From NCBI GenBank assembly GCA_020747065.1, contig JAGMVK010000001.1, forward strand, positions 496,001 through 560,000: a stretch of 64,000 nt of DNA, written 5' to 3'. Position 1 is the first letter of the stretch, and each line of letters opens with the position of its first letter. The notes under the pieces are model-generated. The model did not search any database, was not told the DNA's origin, and saw only the letters and a list, made by a program, of their open reading frames with translations. Position numbers and translations under genes: made by a program. Source of the DNA: Cadophora sp. MPI-SDFR-AT-0126 (Eukaryota > Ascomycota > Leotiomycetes > Helotiales > Ploettnerulaceae). Below are positions 33,439-46,225 of this stretch, in pieces.

Positions 33439-34365
33439 ATGCGGGAAGTCCAAGTGCCCCGGACAATTGATTGGTTTGGCGGTATTGCTGGTTAGTGGAT
33501 GCAGGTAGATTAGAAGAAGTTGACGACGGCTTTTAGACGAGACGAGACGACTGCACTACACTACGACCACGTAGTGGAAGCGGCAGAAGAAGCGCCACAC
33601 AAGTCAGTGGATTGTGTCAGAAGGGGGAAAATGTGTTGTGAGTGGTGGGTAAGCTGCTGATCCTCGTCGCGGGTTTTGAAGGACAAATGAAGATACGGGT
33701 AGGGAAGTACGCAGGTAGGTACCTCAGCAGTTTGTGTTCCAGCCAGTACTAGTGAACTGTAGAGCAAGGGAGGCAGCGAGGCAGGTCCCCACGAGAATTC
33801 GAACACACAGACAGATATCCTCCTAAATTGAAGTGTCGAGCAGTCCGGGCAAAGTACTATGTATTTGATACTGTTTAGCTTGCTGAATGGGCCGGATTGG
33901 AGGAGACAGGGAAGATGCTGATGAAGATGGAACACTTTCGTAGTCCTGAAAGTTGCAATGGGTAGCAGTTGTTCCAGAAAGACTGTTGTAGGAGTAGTGT
34001 TCCAGAAATAGAAGTAATACCAGCAGGTCGTAGATCTTTGTTCCAGAATTAGAATTAGAAATACCAGAAGTTGCAGATGTCCAGATGCAGTGGTGGTACC
34101 GTAACAGGAGACGAGGTTCGTAGAGCAAGCAAATAGTTGAATTAGAATACTGTAGCAGCCAACGTGGAAAAGAGGAGATCAGACGAGACAGGTTACCCAT
34201 CCAGCAGAGGGGGATCCTTGTTGGCTTGGTGACGAAATATTTGCTGCTATGATTGGATCTCCAGATTCACGGGACTCGATGTGACAGAATCTGGAGCTTG
34301 GGAGTTTGGATTCAGATGTGAGCAGGCCAGGAAGAACAGGCTGTGAAAGGTATGTTGTGCCTTTT

Positions 34366-34390
34366 GAGATGAGATGAGATGAGGCGAGGA
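34366..34390. repeat. GAGAT pentamer tandem repeat
   Basis: Runs of GAGAT/GAGGC units over 25 bases; a six-base GAGATT relative follows at 34581-34608. Confidence 0.65.
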
Positions 34391-34950
34391 AGTGAAGCGG
34401 AAGTAGGTAGTACCCAGGATTCCCAGGGTCTTGCAGTGCCGGGCAGCCGGGGCTCAGTGGTCGTTTGCCGCAAACAGATGGTGGAGATGAAAAGGTACGA
34501 TCCGCCCGTTGGATCTGCTATGATGGGAAAGGGTAAGACCGACAGGGAGCTCGAAATCTGGAGTGTCCGGGCAAAGTGAAGAGATTGAGATTGGGATTGA
34601 GATTGAGTCGCTTGGGACGGGTTTGGCTGGGTCGGTTGGGGTCGAGAGACGGAAGTGAGCAGAGAGCGAGTGAGATGAACGGCACGATAACCACGGCGCC
34701 CCAGAAAGCAGGCAAGCAATTACACGCAGGTCGGCAATTAAGTTAGCAAGCAAGCAGGTTGGTACCCTGTCCTGGTATTTTTCGCTCTGATATGCCCTGA
34801 TATATCCTGGTCTGTCGTCTCCCCGGTCTATCTGACAGTCAGTCTCTTTCGCCTGTGCTCTTTTCTGCACCAAGGCAAAGCAAAGCAGCACGCACCTGCA
34901 GACGCACAACGCACCGAACCGTCTTTGACAGCGGACAGGGAGCCGGTAAG

Positions 34951-34993
34951 CCAGTCCAGTCAAGTCAAGTCAGGTAGGGCAGGGCAGGGCAAG
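34951..34993. repeat. AGTCC/AGTCA/AGGGC pentamer tandem repeats
   Basis: Three neighbouring five-base arrays drift from one unit to the next over about 43 bases (AGTCC, AGTCA, AGGGC), followed by AAGGT. Confidence 0.65.
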
Positions 34994-35389
34994 GTACGGA
35001 GGTAAGGAGCTCAGTGCTCAGATCAACGAACCAAACGCGGCAACCCGTTCAAAGTGCCGGACGCGAGCTCCTCATTGACAAGTGGTCTGTTATGGACAAG
35101 GAAGTGATAGTAAGCCCCGACGATACGACTTGACAACAAAGCCAGCAGGGTAACATAAAACTTATGGGGAAGATGCTAGGGGGCTCAGGGACATTTTTAA
35201 AGCTATAGCTGCGGCACCACCGAACTGATCTGGGGACAGGACTCGGAGGAGCAGCTGGAGCTGGAAAGGCGAGCAATCAGCATCAGTATCAGATCAGATC
35301 AGTTCCGGAGCATCAAGTAGCAAGCATGATTTCGCGAACTAGTCGGCTAGGGAGCTGAGCTTTGACATGGGAATATGATGCATGGGATA

Positions 35390-35414
35390 GGATGGATGGA
35401 CGGGTGGATGGATG
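35390..35414. repeat. GGAT tetramer tandem repeat
   Basis: Imperfect GGAT/GGAC/GGGT units over 25 bases. Confidence 0.6.
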
Positions 35415-38400
35415 TTCGTCAGGAACCATGCCCATGGCCGCACATCAGAAAGCAGGGTTGGCCAAATGGCACACATGGCAAAGCATGGCATTGCGTTTCT
35501 TTGCAGTATTCTCTCTGTCTATCTCTGGCTTCTTGGGATTGTTGCACCACATTGCAGCCAAACGCCAGAGCAGGCTGCACCGCAAAATGGGACTGCGCCA
35601 GATGTGGCGACGAGGACAAGAAGACAGGGCAGGGTATAGGGTATGATTGATGGAGCACAGGTGCGTGATGAATGGAGGGCTAGAGGCATGCTGGACGGTC
35701 ATGGGTGAGAGATGAGGGTCGTTGCTGGACTCGCTGGATGGTGGACTGTGCTCGTGGTGTGGAGTTTGCAGGCAGTGTTGCATTGAGAGATCTGGAGACG
35801 AGGCAGCATGCCGTCCCTCCTTTCCGTTTTGGTAGACATATCGAGCTTTCTTGAGGTTCTACTTATATTAGGTCTGGTTAGGATAGGTGTGTATGTAGGT
35901 CGTTTGGCGGCGTTGGAAAAGACTAGAGCAAAGACCAGGGTTCATGACAGGGTTTCGTCTCGATCTCCGAGTCTGCTTGGACGGGATCGTCTGAGCGCTG
36001 CGGTTCATGTCGTAGATAGACATTCAGGGATATGGGTATGGGGGGCATGGGTGGTCTTGGTGATGGGCATGGAAGCTTCCCTCGTCCCAGCCATGGCTGG
36101 CATCGAGCATGTTGCTGCGAATGACAGAGCGATGAGGAAGCCGTACCCCCCAGCCCAAAACTCTGACGTCTTGTCCTGTCTTGCCCTGTCGTGCTTCTGC
36201 CCGGCATTGGCAGTGCCATACGCCTCCTGGAGATCTTGACAGACAAGCGAAGAAGGCCAGGCCAAGTACGGAAAGACGCATTCTGAAGGAGAATAAAAAA
36301 TTCTTTGCATCTGTCGGGTAGATTTTGTCTCACTTGGACTCTGCAATTACTCATCAGAGGTCAGTTGGTCTCAGACTGAAGAAAGAGAGAGAGAGAGGCG
36401 TGGGTCTGGATAATCCCGTCGGGTCCTTCTTTCTCCCTTCCGGCCGTCAAGTGTGGCCTTGCAGTGTACAGTGCAGTACTTAGTGATGGTGGTGAGCATG
36501 AGTGAGAGGTCGTCATGGCTTGCGGCGGGAAGGTTACACGAACGAACAAAATTTTGCATCTTCGGTCGATGCTGAATGAGAGTCACATTAATGACGGCGG
36601 CCCCGTGCGTCATGGAAATATTCTTCTGCATCTCAATTTCATCTGGACTCCTGGAGGCATTGATGTGTATGCTCAGCTAACATAGTGCGCTTCACCCTGT
36701 ACCCAAGCCTAGGATTGACCACGATCTACGATCCCTTTCTTGCTTATCCCATGCTACCCGCCTTCGAAAGCGGCTCGTTTTATACTTCCATGGATATAGT
36801 TGCTAGCTCTCGCTGCTATATTGCGACTACAGCAACTATAATTTCAACTCGTTTGCGGCGTCCCGCACGCCCGCCCTGCAAGGGGTAGGCGAGCTCATCG
36901 TGCTGTTGAGCCCTGGTCAGGACTTACCCAGATGGAGCGACACGAAATGACTGAATCCGGATCTCTTAGCTGCGCAGGGCGATCCTATGCGGCTGCTATC
37001 TTATGTCATTCAGCTATAGCCAGCTATATGAAGCTCTTAGTATGATACCGAGTACTTTAACATATTCAATCTTGATTAGGGGTTTATTTTGTGCGTCAAG
37101 GTGCGAGCCGAAGTTCTCCACAGTGCTACTACAATTGGTCAGGCCCGCTAACTTCACAGGGAGCTACAGTTAGGTACCTTGCTGTGGCTAACTATCATTA
37201 CAGCCAACACATATCTTGCCTCGATATAAAAGCCCGATCTTACCGGTGCTCATTCATTTGATATTGCTAGTCATGGTACAGAAGAAAATGTCATGTCAGA
37301 TGGCGGGGGCAGGCAAGGCCAAGCGGTCTAGCACATCGCGCCATGCTGCATAAGTGGTTCGAAAGCTCGTTGTGGTGGTACAGATGATTTGCAGCAGTTC
37401 TTCGACCACCTACAATGTACCGGCCGCCGCTCAAGTATTGACAGCGGCTCTCTATTATAACCAGGGATTTTGGACCTGCATGCATGCATGCTTGTTTAGC
37501 TGCAGCTGCCAGCTCTTGAACGTGCTCGAGGGACACCACGAGCAAGAGTGATTTGATAGCTCTCCACTTATCTCTGTCTTCAGTCCTTCACCGACTCCCC
37601 TCCCCATGAATTGCGGCCAGAACCGAGCTCCCCAAGTTGAGATACTCAGCCGTGCGCAGTCACAAGTCACCGTCATCGTTCGTCGTGTCGAACATCAGGC
37701 GTGTCACTCTGTCAGGCCAATTCATGCATATGCACCCGCTTTCAGGATTCTGCGAACTTTCTTTGACGCTCTTGGGCACAGGTATCCTGCGAACCTGCTT
37801 CGAATCTTCGATAATGGCTGAAGGAAGACAAAAGCGACGTGAGAAATTCGGAGCCGGGCAGGGGAAGGCGAAGAATTACTTCTAAGCTTTGTCCACCAGT
37901 TCACTCGTGCGCCCGCATGATCTGCTCGCACCGCGTCACACCTGTCCGAACTTTCGATCGCTTCGAGGCAATCCTCCGCCCCAGCTTTCGCATCCGCTTC
38001 ATACCGAGATGAAGGGCCAGATCTCCAACCGTAGTCCCGAAGCAGTAGCATAAGATCTTCAGACAGCGGCTGCCGCTGTCAGGTTGTCACAGAGTCAAAA
38101 TATGCTTCGAGCGGCTCACGATATCCGACGTCGTCCCCATTTTGAACAATCGTGGCGAAGCTGAGTGCCTGGCCAGAAATTGGACGAAGCCAGCCATTCC
38201 ATCGTGCATCCGCTTCGAAGTCGGTTTCCACGGGGAAACACGTGGCAAATGCATACGGAAAAAAATGATACATCAAACTCTCTTTGCGCTTTTGAAGCTG
38301 GATGGAGGAGTCCAGATCCCTTTAGGTTCTACAAAGCCACGCAGACCGTACGATTTGGCTGATGTCGTGGTTACACAAAAGGAAATCCAGGCAATGGCCA

Positions 38401-38565
38401 CCCGAGCACGAGATTTCCACGTGGAGGTATATTGCTTTTGCATTGTCGGCAGCTTTACAATTCTGTAAAGCTTCGTCCTGGGCTGACGGCCCCTTCGAGA
38501 ACAATATTTGAGACAGGTGGCTTTCACGCCTGCATTTCTTTTGAGTCACTGCCGGATCATGGCGG

Positions 38566-38579
38566 TTTTTTTTTTTTTT
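38566..38579. repeat. Poly-T tract (14 nt)
   Basis: A run of 14 T. Three copies of TATCATAT (one inverted) follow within 120 bases. Function not evident. Confidence 0.7.
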
Positions 38580-41500
38580 ACAAGAAAATCAATTTGACGA
38601 CAGTTATCATATTGACATCAGATATGATAGCAATATTCGGTTAAGAGTCGGGTTGGGTTAGGTGCATAATAGGTTGGCTATCATATCAGAATAGCGGTTT
38701 CAGATTGCTGGAGCGAGCCAACATGATTTCTGTCGGGCCTCTCTCTGTGTTTGCAGACCTAGTTCATAACACGCGGATTGTTATTATAGGGAAGAACGGC
38801 ACACATCCAATTTGGGTTCGAAAAGACGAGGCAATGCAAACCCGAGTATACAGGGCTTGCACTATTGCATCAAAGCCTCTTGAAATAGGGGATGTAAGTC
38901 TCACTTTCGGGCGCTCGAACCCGCGAAATGCGCATTTATTTTGCAGATGTTGACATACTCCCTTCCCAGGTCGCTTGGGCGCAGACTTCCAGCTTCCCTC
39001 CTAATCAAGCGAGGCCAGCACCGGTTGCTTCGGAACGACCTGTAAGCGAAGGGGTCGCGAAGAGCTAGAGGTGGCAATGCGCTAAGTGTCAACAAATGAA
39101 TTCTAATGCGTCTTAACTCGCACAAAATGCGCCCTTCTAGTCGTCTGGGTGTATCACCATGGCCGTTCCACCACGCGAGCCCCACAAGGACCCTGTTTCC
39201 GTCTGTCACTCCTCGGGTCGCTGGTGCTGCAAGGTGTTACAAAGTACAAACGATGGTGCGCTTCCCCCAACAACTAGAGGTGCACAGAGTCTCAAGAAAT
39301 GTCCGAATCAGTAAGCCTAGAGCTATTCATTCCAGATATCGTGTACGATCGCCAGCTCTTGATCCGAGTCAATCCTGCACACCGGTACCTCGCCCTTCCA
39401 GGATATCCAACGTCCATACCTCGCGGCTCAGCCATATGTGTGCCTGGACACCATGGGCGTAATACAAACTAAATGATGCATATATGGGACGATTTTTTGG
39501 GGCTTTGGGGGCCCCTCTGGCAGTTTTTGGGTAAGACGTTTTTCGCCTCATCGGCCAATATTTTCCACCAGCTGAAGGACTTCCGTCGAACTGGTGGTAA
39601 CTTCAAAGGCATAGATGGAAGTGGAGCATCACCTCAAGGTACCTAGGTACAAAGGTACTTTCGCAATGTATCTGATCCCCACTTCGGGAGTCAGTATCGA
39701 TGAAGACCCACAGCTCAAGATGCATGCACTCTAATCTCCAGTGCCGCCTTATCGTCCCCTCTCCCAGACGCCGAGCCCTTTCCATCCCGACTCCGAAACC
39801 TTGAAGGCGGTTGATTGACGCCGACGTCTTCTTTAGGAAATCGTGCATTTGGCATGCAGTCTTCTTTTCCAAATCTTGTCACATCGATTTATCAAAGTGG
39901 ACGTCTTGCAGATCGCTCGTCCTCTTTCGATCGTTTGAGGAGGACCTCGTCTCGATCCGTACACCATCCCGTCAATGCCGTCATCTATCTTGAGAGACGG
40001 GACTGCTTGGCAGGAGTGAACGAGTAGAATGCAGGCAAAGTTGATGGAGCCACATTATTCGGCCGTTTACGAACAGAGCTTGTTCTGTGAGATGTATCTT
40101 CATAGCAGAATCCCCTCCATCTTATCAACGAATTTTCACCCATGGAACGACACGGCAAGGGCCGCGTGCGCTCGATTACCCGGACTTCGGGCAGCTCCCC
40201 GGGGCTAGATTCGTGTTTGATAACGAGTGAGTTGTATTTTATGAGTCTCAGCAGGCGCGAGACACGCACAACTCAGACACCGCAGAGTTCAAGGGTTCCA
40301 GCAAACGCGGCTGTCCCCTGACGATACCCGATTAACCCTACGTGAAATCGCCCTCGCCATTCGCCACAATCATCTGTCGAAGCAAACCGGGGTTCAGTCA
40401 GGGAGACAAGGGACCTGGTTAGCTTTCAGTAATCCTTGTGGCCAACGATGCTCCAAGCCTCAAGCTTCGCCATCTCCAACAGGGCTAGTGATTGTGGATG
40501 TCACGAACAAAAAAAAGGAACATCAGCTTCCGATCCTATGAACAATCAGGAGGACGTTCTAGGCATGTACTGTGTACACGAACCCTGAAGCCGCCAATCT
40601 TAGAAAGGATCACATGGTCAGTGTGCGATAACACGGCCGAACATGCTCTGATGGGAAATACGATGTGACTGGCAGTTCGAGGCGCCGCTTCGGTAACCGG
40701 AGACACTCTTCTCGAACGTCTTTTAATCTCCGACTGTAGCGATGAGACAGGCATTGTACGAAAGGTACCAACGACCCCAGAAATCCACAAACTGCCTTGC
40801 TTAGGTCTGACTCCGAACAACCTGGTGACATTCTCGGAGCCATCCAGCAGATCTTATAGCCCTCAATCAAGTCGACTCTCGCCACATATATCCTATATCG
40901 CATGAAGTTATGCATGTACTTTACAAGAGAAAGAGCACATCCGAACATCGGTCCACCAAAAAACGGCACGACATGGTGCGTGCGGCACTGCGGTGAGTGT
41001 TTTTGATTATCAGGGACAATATATATACTTTGTCTCCTATTGACAAAGCACAGCTATCATACAACCTTTGTAAGAGCATGGAATTAGATGAAGAACATTC
41101 ACATGCTTTCCGGCATGATTTGACTTTATTCTCCACTCAACAAATTCATGCTAACGGCGGTCGTCGGTTTGGGCACCGACCCGCGATGAGAAATCGTACA
41201 GGGATCTAGATGAAAATTCTAGTCAGTGAGAGACAACTGTGCTCAACTGTGCTTTGGGACATCTGTGTGGTTATATCCTACCTTGAACCATGTCTGAGAC
41301 CAAAAGAAGAGCCGTCGGGAGTTTTCTTGCTGTCCTCTAACTGGAGGGCACATCAGCTGACCTGGCTTCGCACGGGTGAAAGTTGGCGAGGGTTGGCAGG
41401 TGTTGACTTTCATGAATTAGATAGCGATCGTTGGACCAGCATCAAGTGCGGTTGCAGTATAGATCTCGAATTTATTTGGTTGAAGATTTCGATGCGTTGA

Positions 41501-44500
41501 TATCAGATCTTGTTGACATTGCACGGGGCTTCTCTCAATCCAATACATACGAGGTCGGTCACCTGTCCGTACCTGCTCATTGAGGTCCTTGAAAGTGCTG
41601 GCGGTTTGAAGTCAACGGGGAGGTTACTCAAGCACAGCCGCTGACAGCCCTCTTGTGGAGAACCTCTTTCCCGCTCATCCAGACTTCACCAACGACTTGG
41701 AAGTAAACCAAAACTCGGTTGAGACCAGGCCGAGCCAGCGTGTCGCTATCTATCGCATTCCTCCCAACAACGACCCCAATAATTCGATCTCTAGCGGGAT
41801 TCAAACCTCCAAACGCAGCGAGGTGCTTGAGAGGTGACCCAGGTTTCTCCACCCATCCCTTACAACTTCCGTCATATTCCTGTGTAAGGTTCCGAATGCT
41901 GACCAGATATCATATCAAAATCCTCCCTACCTATAAGCCCGCTGAGCATATCGAGAAAAACTAGTTTCACGTATCATCCAAATTTCGCTGAGTTCTGTCC
42001 CGGGTTCTTACCCATACCTAATAACATGCACTCCAAACTCTTCTCGGATTCTCAGCTCTGTGACTAGAGCGCTTCTACTCCGCATCGAGGAATAACAAGC
42101 TCACTAAGCTATGCACTTCTGCATTTCGAAACGAACTAGGAAGCGTTGATGACAAGATGGATGTGTTCCAGAGCTGGACGAATCGCCCAAGGCCCGCGAG
42201 GTTCGTAGAAGTGGCCTACGAGTTCGGAGATGGCCGCCTCTCTCAATCATTCCCTCCTCACTACTTGTCCCATGACGATGTGCGTTTTCGTCCCGCTATT
42301 GCTTCTCCTCTCATGAGTAATATCATGCCGTCGTATCCTTCATAAGAGGGGAACATCCTCGCCGCCGGCCACGGTTGAAGTCATTCCCCGGACTAACTGG
42401 CGCGTACCCCTCCCAGCAGAGGAAATCAGAAATGTCGACAACCAGTCAGCTTCCAGTTCAGCACTTCCCCTCAACCTATAGACAGCTTCAGATAAGAGTC
42501 ATCGCCGTGACCCTAGTGAGTAGAAAGACGGGATAGGATATTTCCCCACAAGACATCCATTCGTTTCCCCCTCTGCAGCGGAAGTCCCGAATGGTCAGCC
42601 CGGAACAACTGGCTCTGAAGTCTGGCATTGGTCTTTCGAGCCACACGATTCGAGCCAAGAAGCAGGGAGAGAGGAAACCGTTGATATCGTCCCATCTTTG
42701 TTTTCGGACCGTTTCTGTATGGTGATTGAATCTGGTGATCGAAAGAACTGGTAAATTTCCGAGAAAACTCGGAGTGCAGGCTCAGTATAGCTCGTCTGAA
42801 CTGCCTTTAGGGTTCTTCGCTGCTTGGGTAGGCTGTGCCGTGAAGTAAGGATGTCGTGGTTTGAGTTTCCGTCAACTCTGGTAATGGTTTGGGATGGACG
42901 ATACTAATTTCGTCCACACGCCTTACCTTCCCCATCACTTCCCCAGTAGCAGTCCATCTGTCTCTTCTTCCACTACCAAATAACGGACATCGAAACTTCT
43001 CAGCCTCTTCTCTTGTCTTCGAGATCGTGTTCTTGATAATCTGTTGGAGAGCGTTTCGAACCATCTTTCCCATCCAAAATCGATCTTCTCTTCTTCGAAA
43101 GCCTGAGAAGCCCTCAAAAAATGCCTGGAAACAGCACGGTAGCCCCCAATCACCAATGGCTTGCAGTTTCACTGAAGGGCAGAGTAACACACCATCAGAA
43201 CCTCTAATCGACCACAGAACGCGCAGTTCATCTCCTCCGCGAACCACTTACAAGACACGACAGCGATGATCGTCCACCTGCTTCGAAAAACATACCTCCG
43301 GGTCTACACTTCTCGAAAGAAAGTCGCGTAGAAATCCACAGCTCGCCCACGGACCCTGAAGCGAAAAATGCCATTTCGGGCGGCGTACAGTAACTCGAAG
43401 ACAACGCATCGAAGTCCCCGAAAGCCTCCCGACACCCTCAAAGGACATATAAACATCGAAGTATAATGGAGCATAATATCAATGAATAAGATTATGGATA
43501 CCCTATATTGAACTAGGTTTGCGAAGGAGAGTTCTCTTAAGTAGCTGTTCGGTCAGCCACGACGCAGTGCCAAACCCAAGAGACAGTGAGACGGCTGAAG
43601 TGAAACACTTCCGTGCCTGGAAAGGTAGCTTGACTCTATGCGGTGACTGTGCGCGGACGGAGGATCTACTTCTGGTCTACTATCTAATACTGTCTGTCTA
43701 CTTTGGGGACGGTGGTGGGTTTGATGGGCAGATTGCGACACTTGCTGCCTCGTTTGTGCGAGGGAGAGTGTGAGTTGGAGCTTTGGCAGACAGAAGGACT
43801 GGTACAACTAGGAACATCAGAAAAGATATCAGGCATGAAATTTAATTTAACTTAAGTAAATTTCCTCTCTTCTTGAAGAATTACAGAGGAAGTGAAGTGA
43901 GTAGCTATGCCTTTCCCTAAGTGAAGAACAGTCGTCCGTCAGCCGCTGCTTGACAACCTCGCATTCCATGACGATACTTTCCAATGGAACCTCTATCAAG
44001 TTGGCAACTAAAATTACAGGGCTCTCAATGCTTTCAATATCAAACCAGTTGCTAGCACCTCCCCATTCGCACATCATCTAAAGTTTATCATTGCTGCCAA
44101 CCTCACTGCATCCGAGTCAGCCGCATGGCTCTCTGGCTTCTGTTGACTGCCGAACAATAAAAAATACTGCTGAGGTAGCATCCATCGTCGGGATATTCTA
44201 AAAGACGTAGATGAGGAAGCAAACTCCCATCCTTTTCAACTTCATTCCTCTCCAGCTTTCCTAATTGGGAGCCCAGTTGACAAGTTGGCAAACAGAGCTC
44301 CATCATCTGCATCGTAGGAGTCTACGTCTTCTCTCCCCAGAACGATCCACTACCAAGACAAGTGCTGACAGCATATCTCTAAACAGTTCTCTTATCTTCA
44401 GTACCTCCCTGGATACAAGATTTACCTCACTGGAGAAAATAAACGATGCTCTACATGCTCTAAACGTTGTTTGGCTCATGCTCAGATATTTGAAAGCCTC

Positions 44501-44603
44501 TCTGACGTTCCGTGCACCCACACTCTTCTTCTGGTGTTTCGATGGGTACATCGATGAAGTTCAGAAATCAAGAGCAGAGAGATACTTGGATCCTGAGAGG
44601 GAA

Positions 44604-44630
44604 GGGGGGGGGGGGGGGGGGGGGGGGGGG
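44604..44630. repeat. Poly-G tract (27 nt)
   Basis: Twenty-seven consecutive G. It can form a G-quadruplex and its length is likely unstable or uncertain in the assembly. Frames crossing it (a Gly run on +, a Pro run on -) are not credible genes. Confidence 0.85.
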
Positions 44631-45299
44631 CGGTATATACTTCCAGAAATTCCCCAGATTTGGCGGTTGCTCGATACTTCCTTCTTTTCTAGCCCCAGAA
44701 AGAAGTTACCTGCAACACTCACTCCAGATACCTCATTTCTGATTTCTCGAACACGACTTCCTTCTTCAAATTCATCCCTTAAAAAATGTCGGGCTCTTCC
44801 ATCACACTCTCCCGCATTCAAATGCTGTGCCAAGCGTCACTTCCTCACGTCGAGACCTTCGGTCCTTTTCACAACTTCGCAATCTTGTGCCGCGCGCCTC
44901 GTTCCATGGAAAGGGTCGTCAATCTTAAGACTCGGATAGGTCATCCGAAGGGTAAAGAGAAGGTGCCATATGACGAAGTCGTGAAACTGGGTTCCCATGT
45001 AGTTTGGTTGTATATCTGAAACTTCAATCTTGGATAACGGAAAGCAGGAGTTTCATTGATGATTGGTAGGAGGGAAATTACCAAGCGCGCGAACATTCGA
45101 AGAACCTGAATCAAATACACTGGGGTCGGGAAGTGGGGGACTGCAGGGTATTAGGTAGCACATCAAGGTACTAATACTGAAGAGCAAATCTAATCATTGA
45201 TCATCCATGAATGCTAGTGCTGGTCTCGCATGCCCCATTCCACCAGTTTGTACTTCCATTATCCTTGCAGCCTCACACCCAGAGCATCTCGAAATTGTC

Positions 45300-46225
45300 T
45301 CACAGCTCCATCGCAATATCCACGCTACTGGAAGGAACAGGCATAGACACGCCTTGGAGCAAAGGGTCGTTCTCAAGAGGAGGTAGCTCTGGAGCAGTCG
45401 CCTTTGATCTCAACCTCGAAGCAATAGGATCCTTCCGAACCTCCACCTCCCTAAGTCCACCTCTAGCCTTCTTGGAATTCTTCTGAACACCTGAGTATTG
45501 TGTCAGAGTGGTTCCCAAGCCAAGGCCACCATGTTCCTTCAACTTCTTGTTTGCTCTTCTGCTGGACCGTTTCCGTGGCTTTCTTGTTGAACTAGTCTCA
45601 CCTTTGTTCTCCAATGATGCCATGTGTTGTGCCTTTGTGTCTCCCTCTGCAGCCTGTGCCTTCTGATTTTCGTCGCCTAGTGTACTCATGCGATAGGCTT
45701 CGTAGTTTTCCTCATTTGCCTACTGCGAGTCAGTAAGTTCCTTCTCCTGTTGTTCGCGTTCCAGCACGTACCGACAATAGAGCCTGGGTAAGCCTGTCCC
45801 TATTCTCAGCAGCACAGATATGATCAAACCTCCATTCAGCATGAATAGGCTCAATGACTTCTTTCCACTTCGCCGCAGCGACGTCCAGAGGTAAGATGGT
45901 GTTTTTATTCAGCTGCTCCAGATCCTTGAGGAAACCAATGAAGCCAATCTGGTAGAAGACGTGATCGAAGTCCTCCTTATATCGTGGCAGCTTCAAGTTC
46001 AAGTCAGTCATCTTGTAATCGAGCTCATCATCGTCGATCGTGAATTCTATCGTTGAGGGTTAGCTCATGCACATAACCTTTGCCCCCGAGATCGGAAGGC
46101 CCAACATTTTGAGACTCACTCTTGGAGAAGGCTCTTCCTAGAGACTTCATCGAGGCTGCACTTCCTGGCTTGGGCAGAGGCCCTCTCGAGGCTCGGTCAC
46201 CCGGTTTTCGTTTGGTTCGAGCCAT
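45300..46225 (-). CDS. Unidentified basic protein, probably conserved in related fungi
   Basis: Three exons on the minus strand (46225-46120, 46046-45772, 45719-45300) join in agreeing phases and give 266 aa. The N-terminus is short and basic (ARTKRKPGDR). A structured-looking segment at about 35-127 holds FTIDDDELDYK, FYQIGFIGFLKDLEQL and a Trp-containing helix (AAAKWKEVI). The C-terminal half is Lys/Arg/Ser-rich (KPRKRSSRRANKK) with likely nuclear localisation signals. No known domain was recognised. Three introns-and-frame agreements make it a real gene more likely than chance. A nuclear role is suggested only by composition. Confidence 0.7.

Larger units (their letters stand above)
32363..45299. 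other. 13-kb region without a supported gene, upstream of vosA
   Basis: Between the vosA ATG and the 3' end of the next gene no ORF combines length, family features and splice support. The vosA-proximal 4.5 kb is rich in short tandem repeats (33.2-35.4 kb) with C/T- or G/A-biased strands. The distal part (37-45 kb) has more even composition and small scattered frames, some clustered on the minus strand at 40.5-43.5 kb, which might be gene relics. It could hold a long vosA promoter, non-coding RNA or degenerate genes. A TGCATGCATGCATGC stretch lies near 37477. Confidence 0.5.

Noticed and set aside
33257..33466. Leu-Asp and Gly-Pro repeat ORFs
   Set aside because: Products of the GGTCCA hexamer repeat, not proteins.
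35808..36239. 143-codon plus-strand ORF
   Set aside because: Comparable ORFs on the opposite strand; no domain.
38645..38665. GGGTTGGGTTAGG, resembling a telomere repeat
   Set aside because: Only a single degenerate stretch, not a TTAGGG array.
41795..41830. Second B-box-like sequence (GGTTTGAATCCC on the minus strand)
   Set aside because: Flanks do not form acceptor and anticodon stems.
44265..44939. 224-codon plus-strand ORF crossing the poly-G tract
   Set aside because: Depends on the exact length of a 27-nt homopolymer and has no recognisable features.
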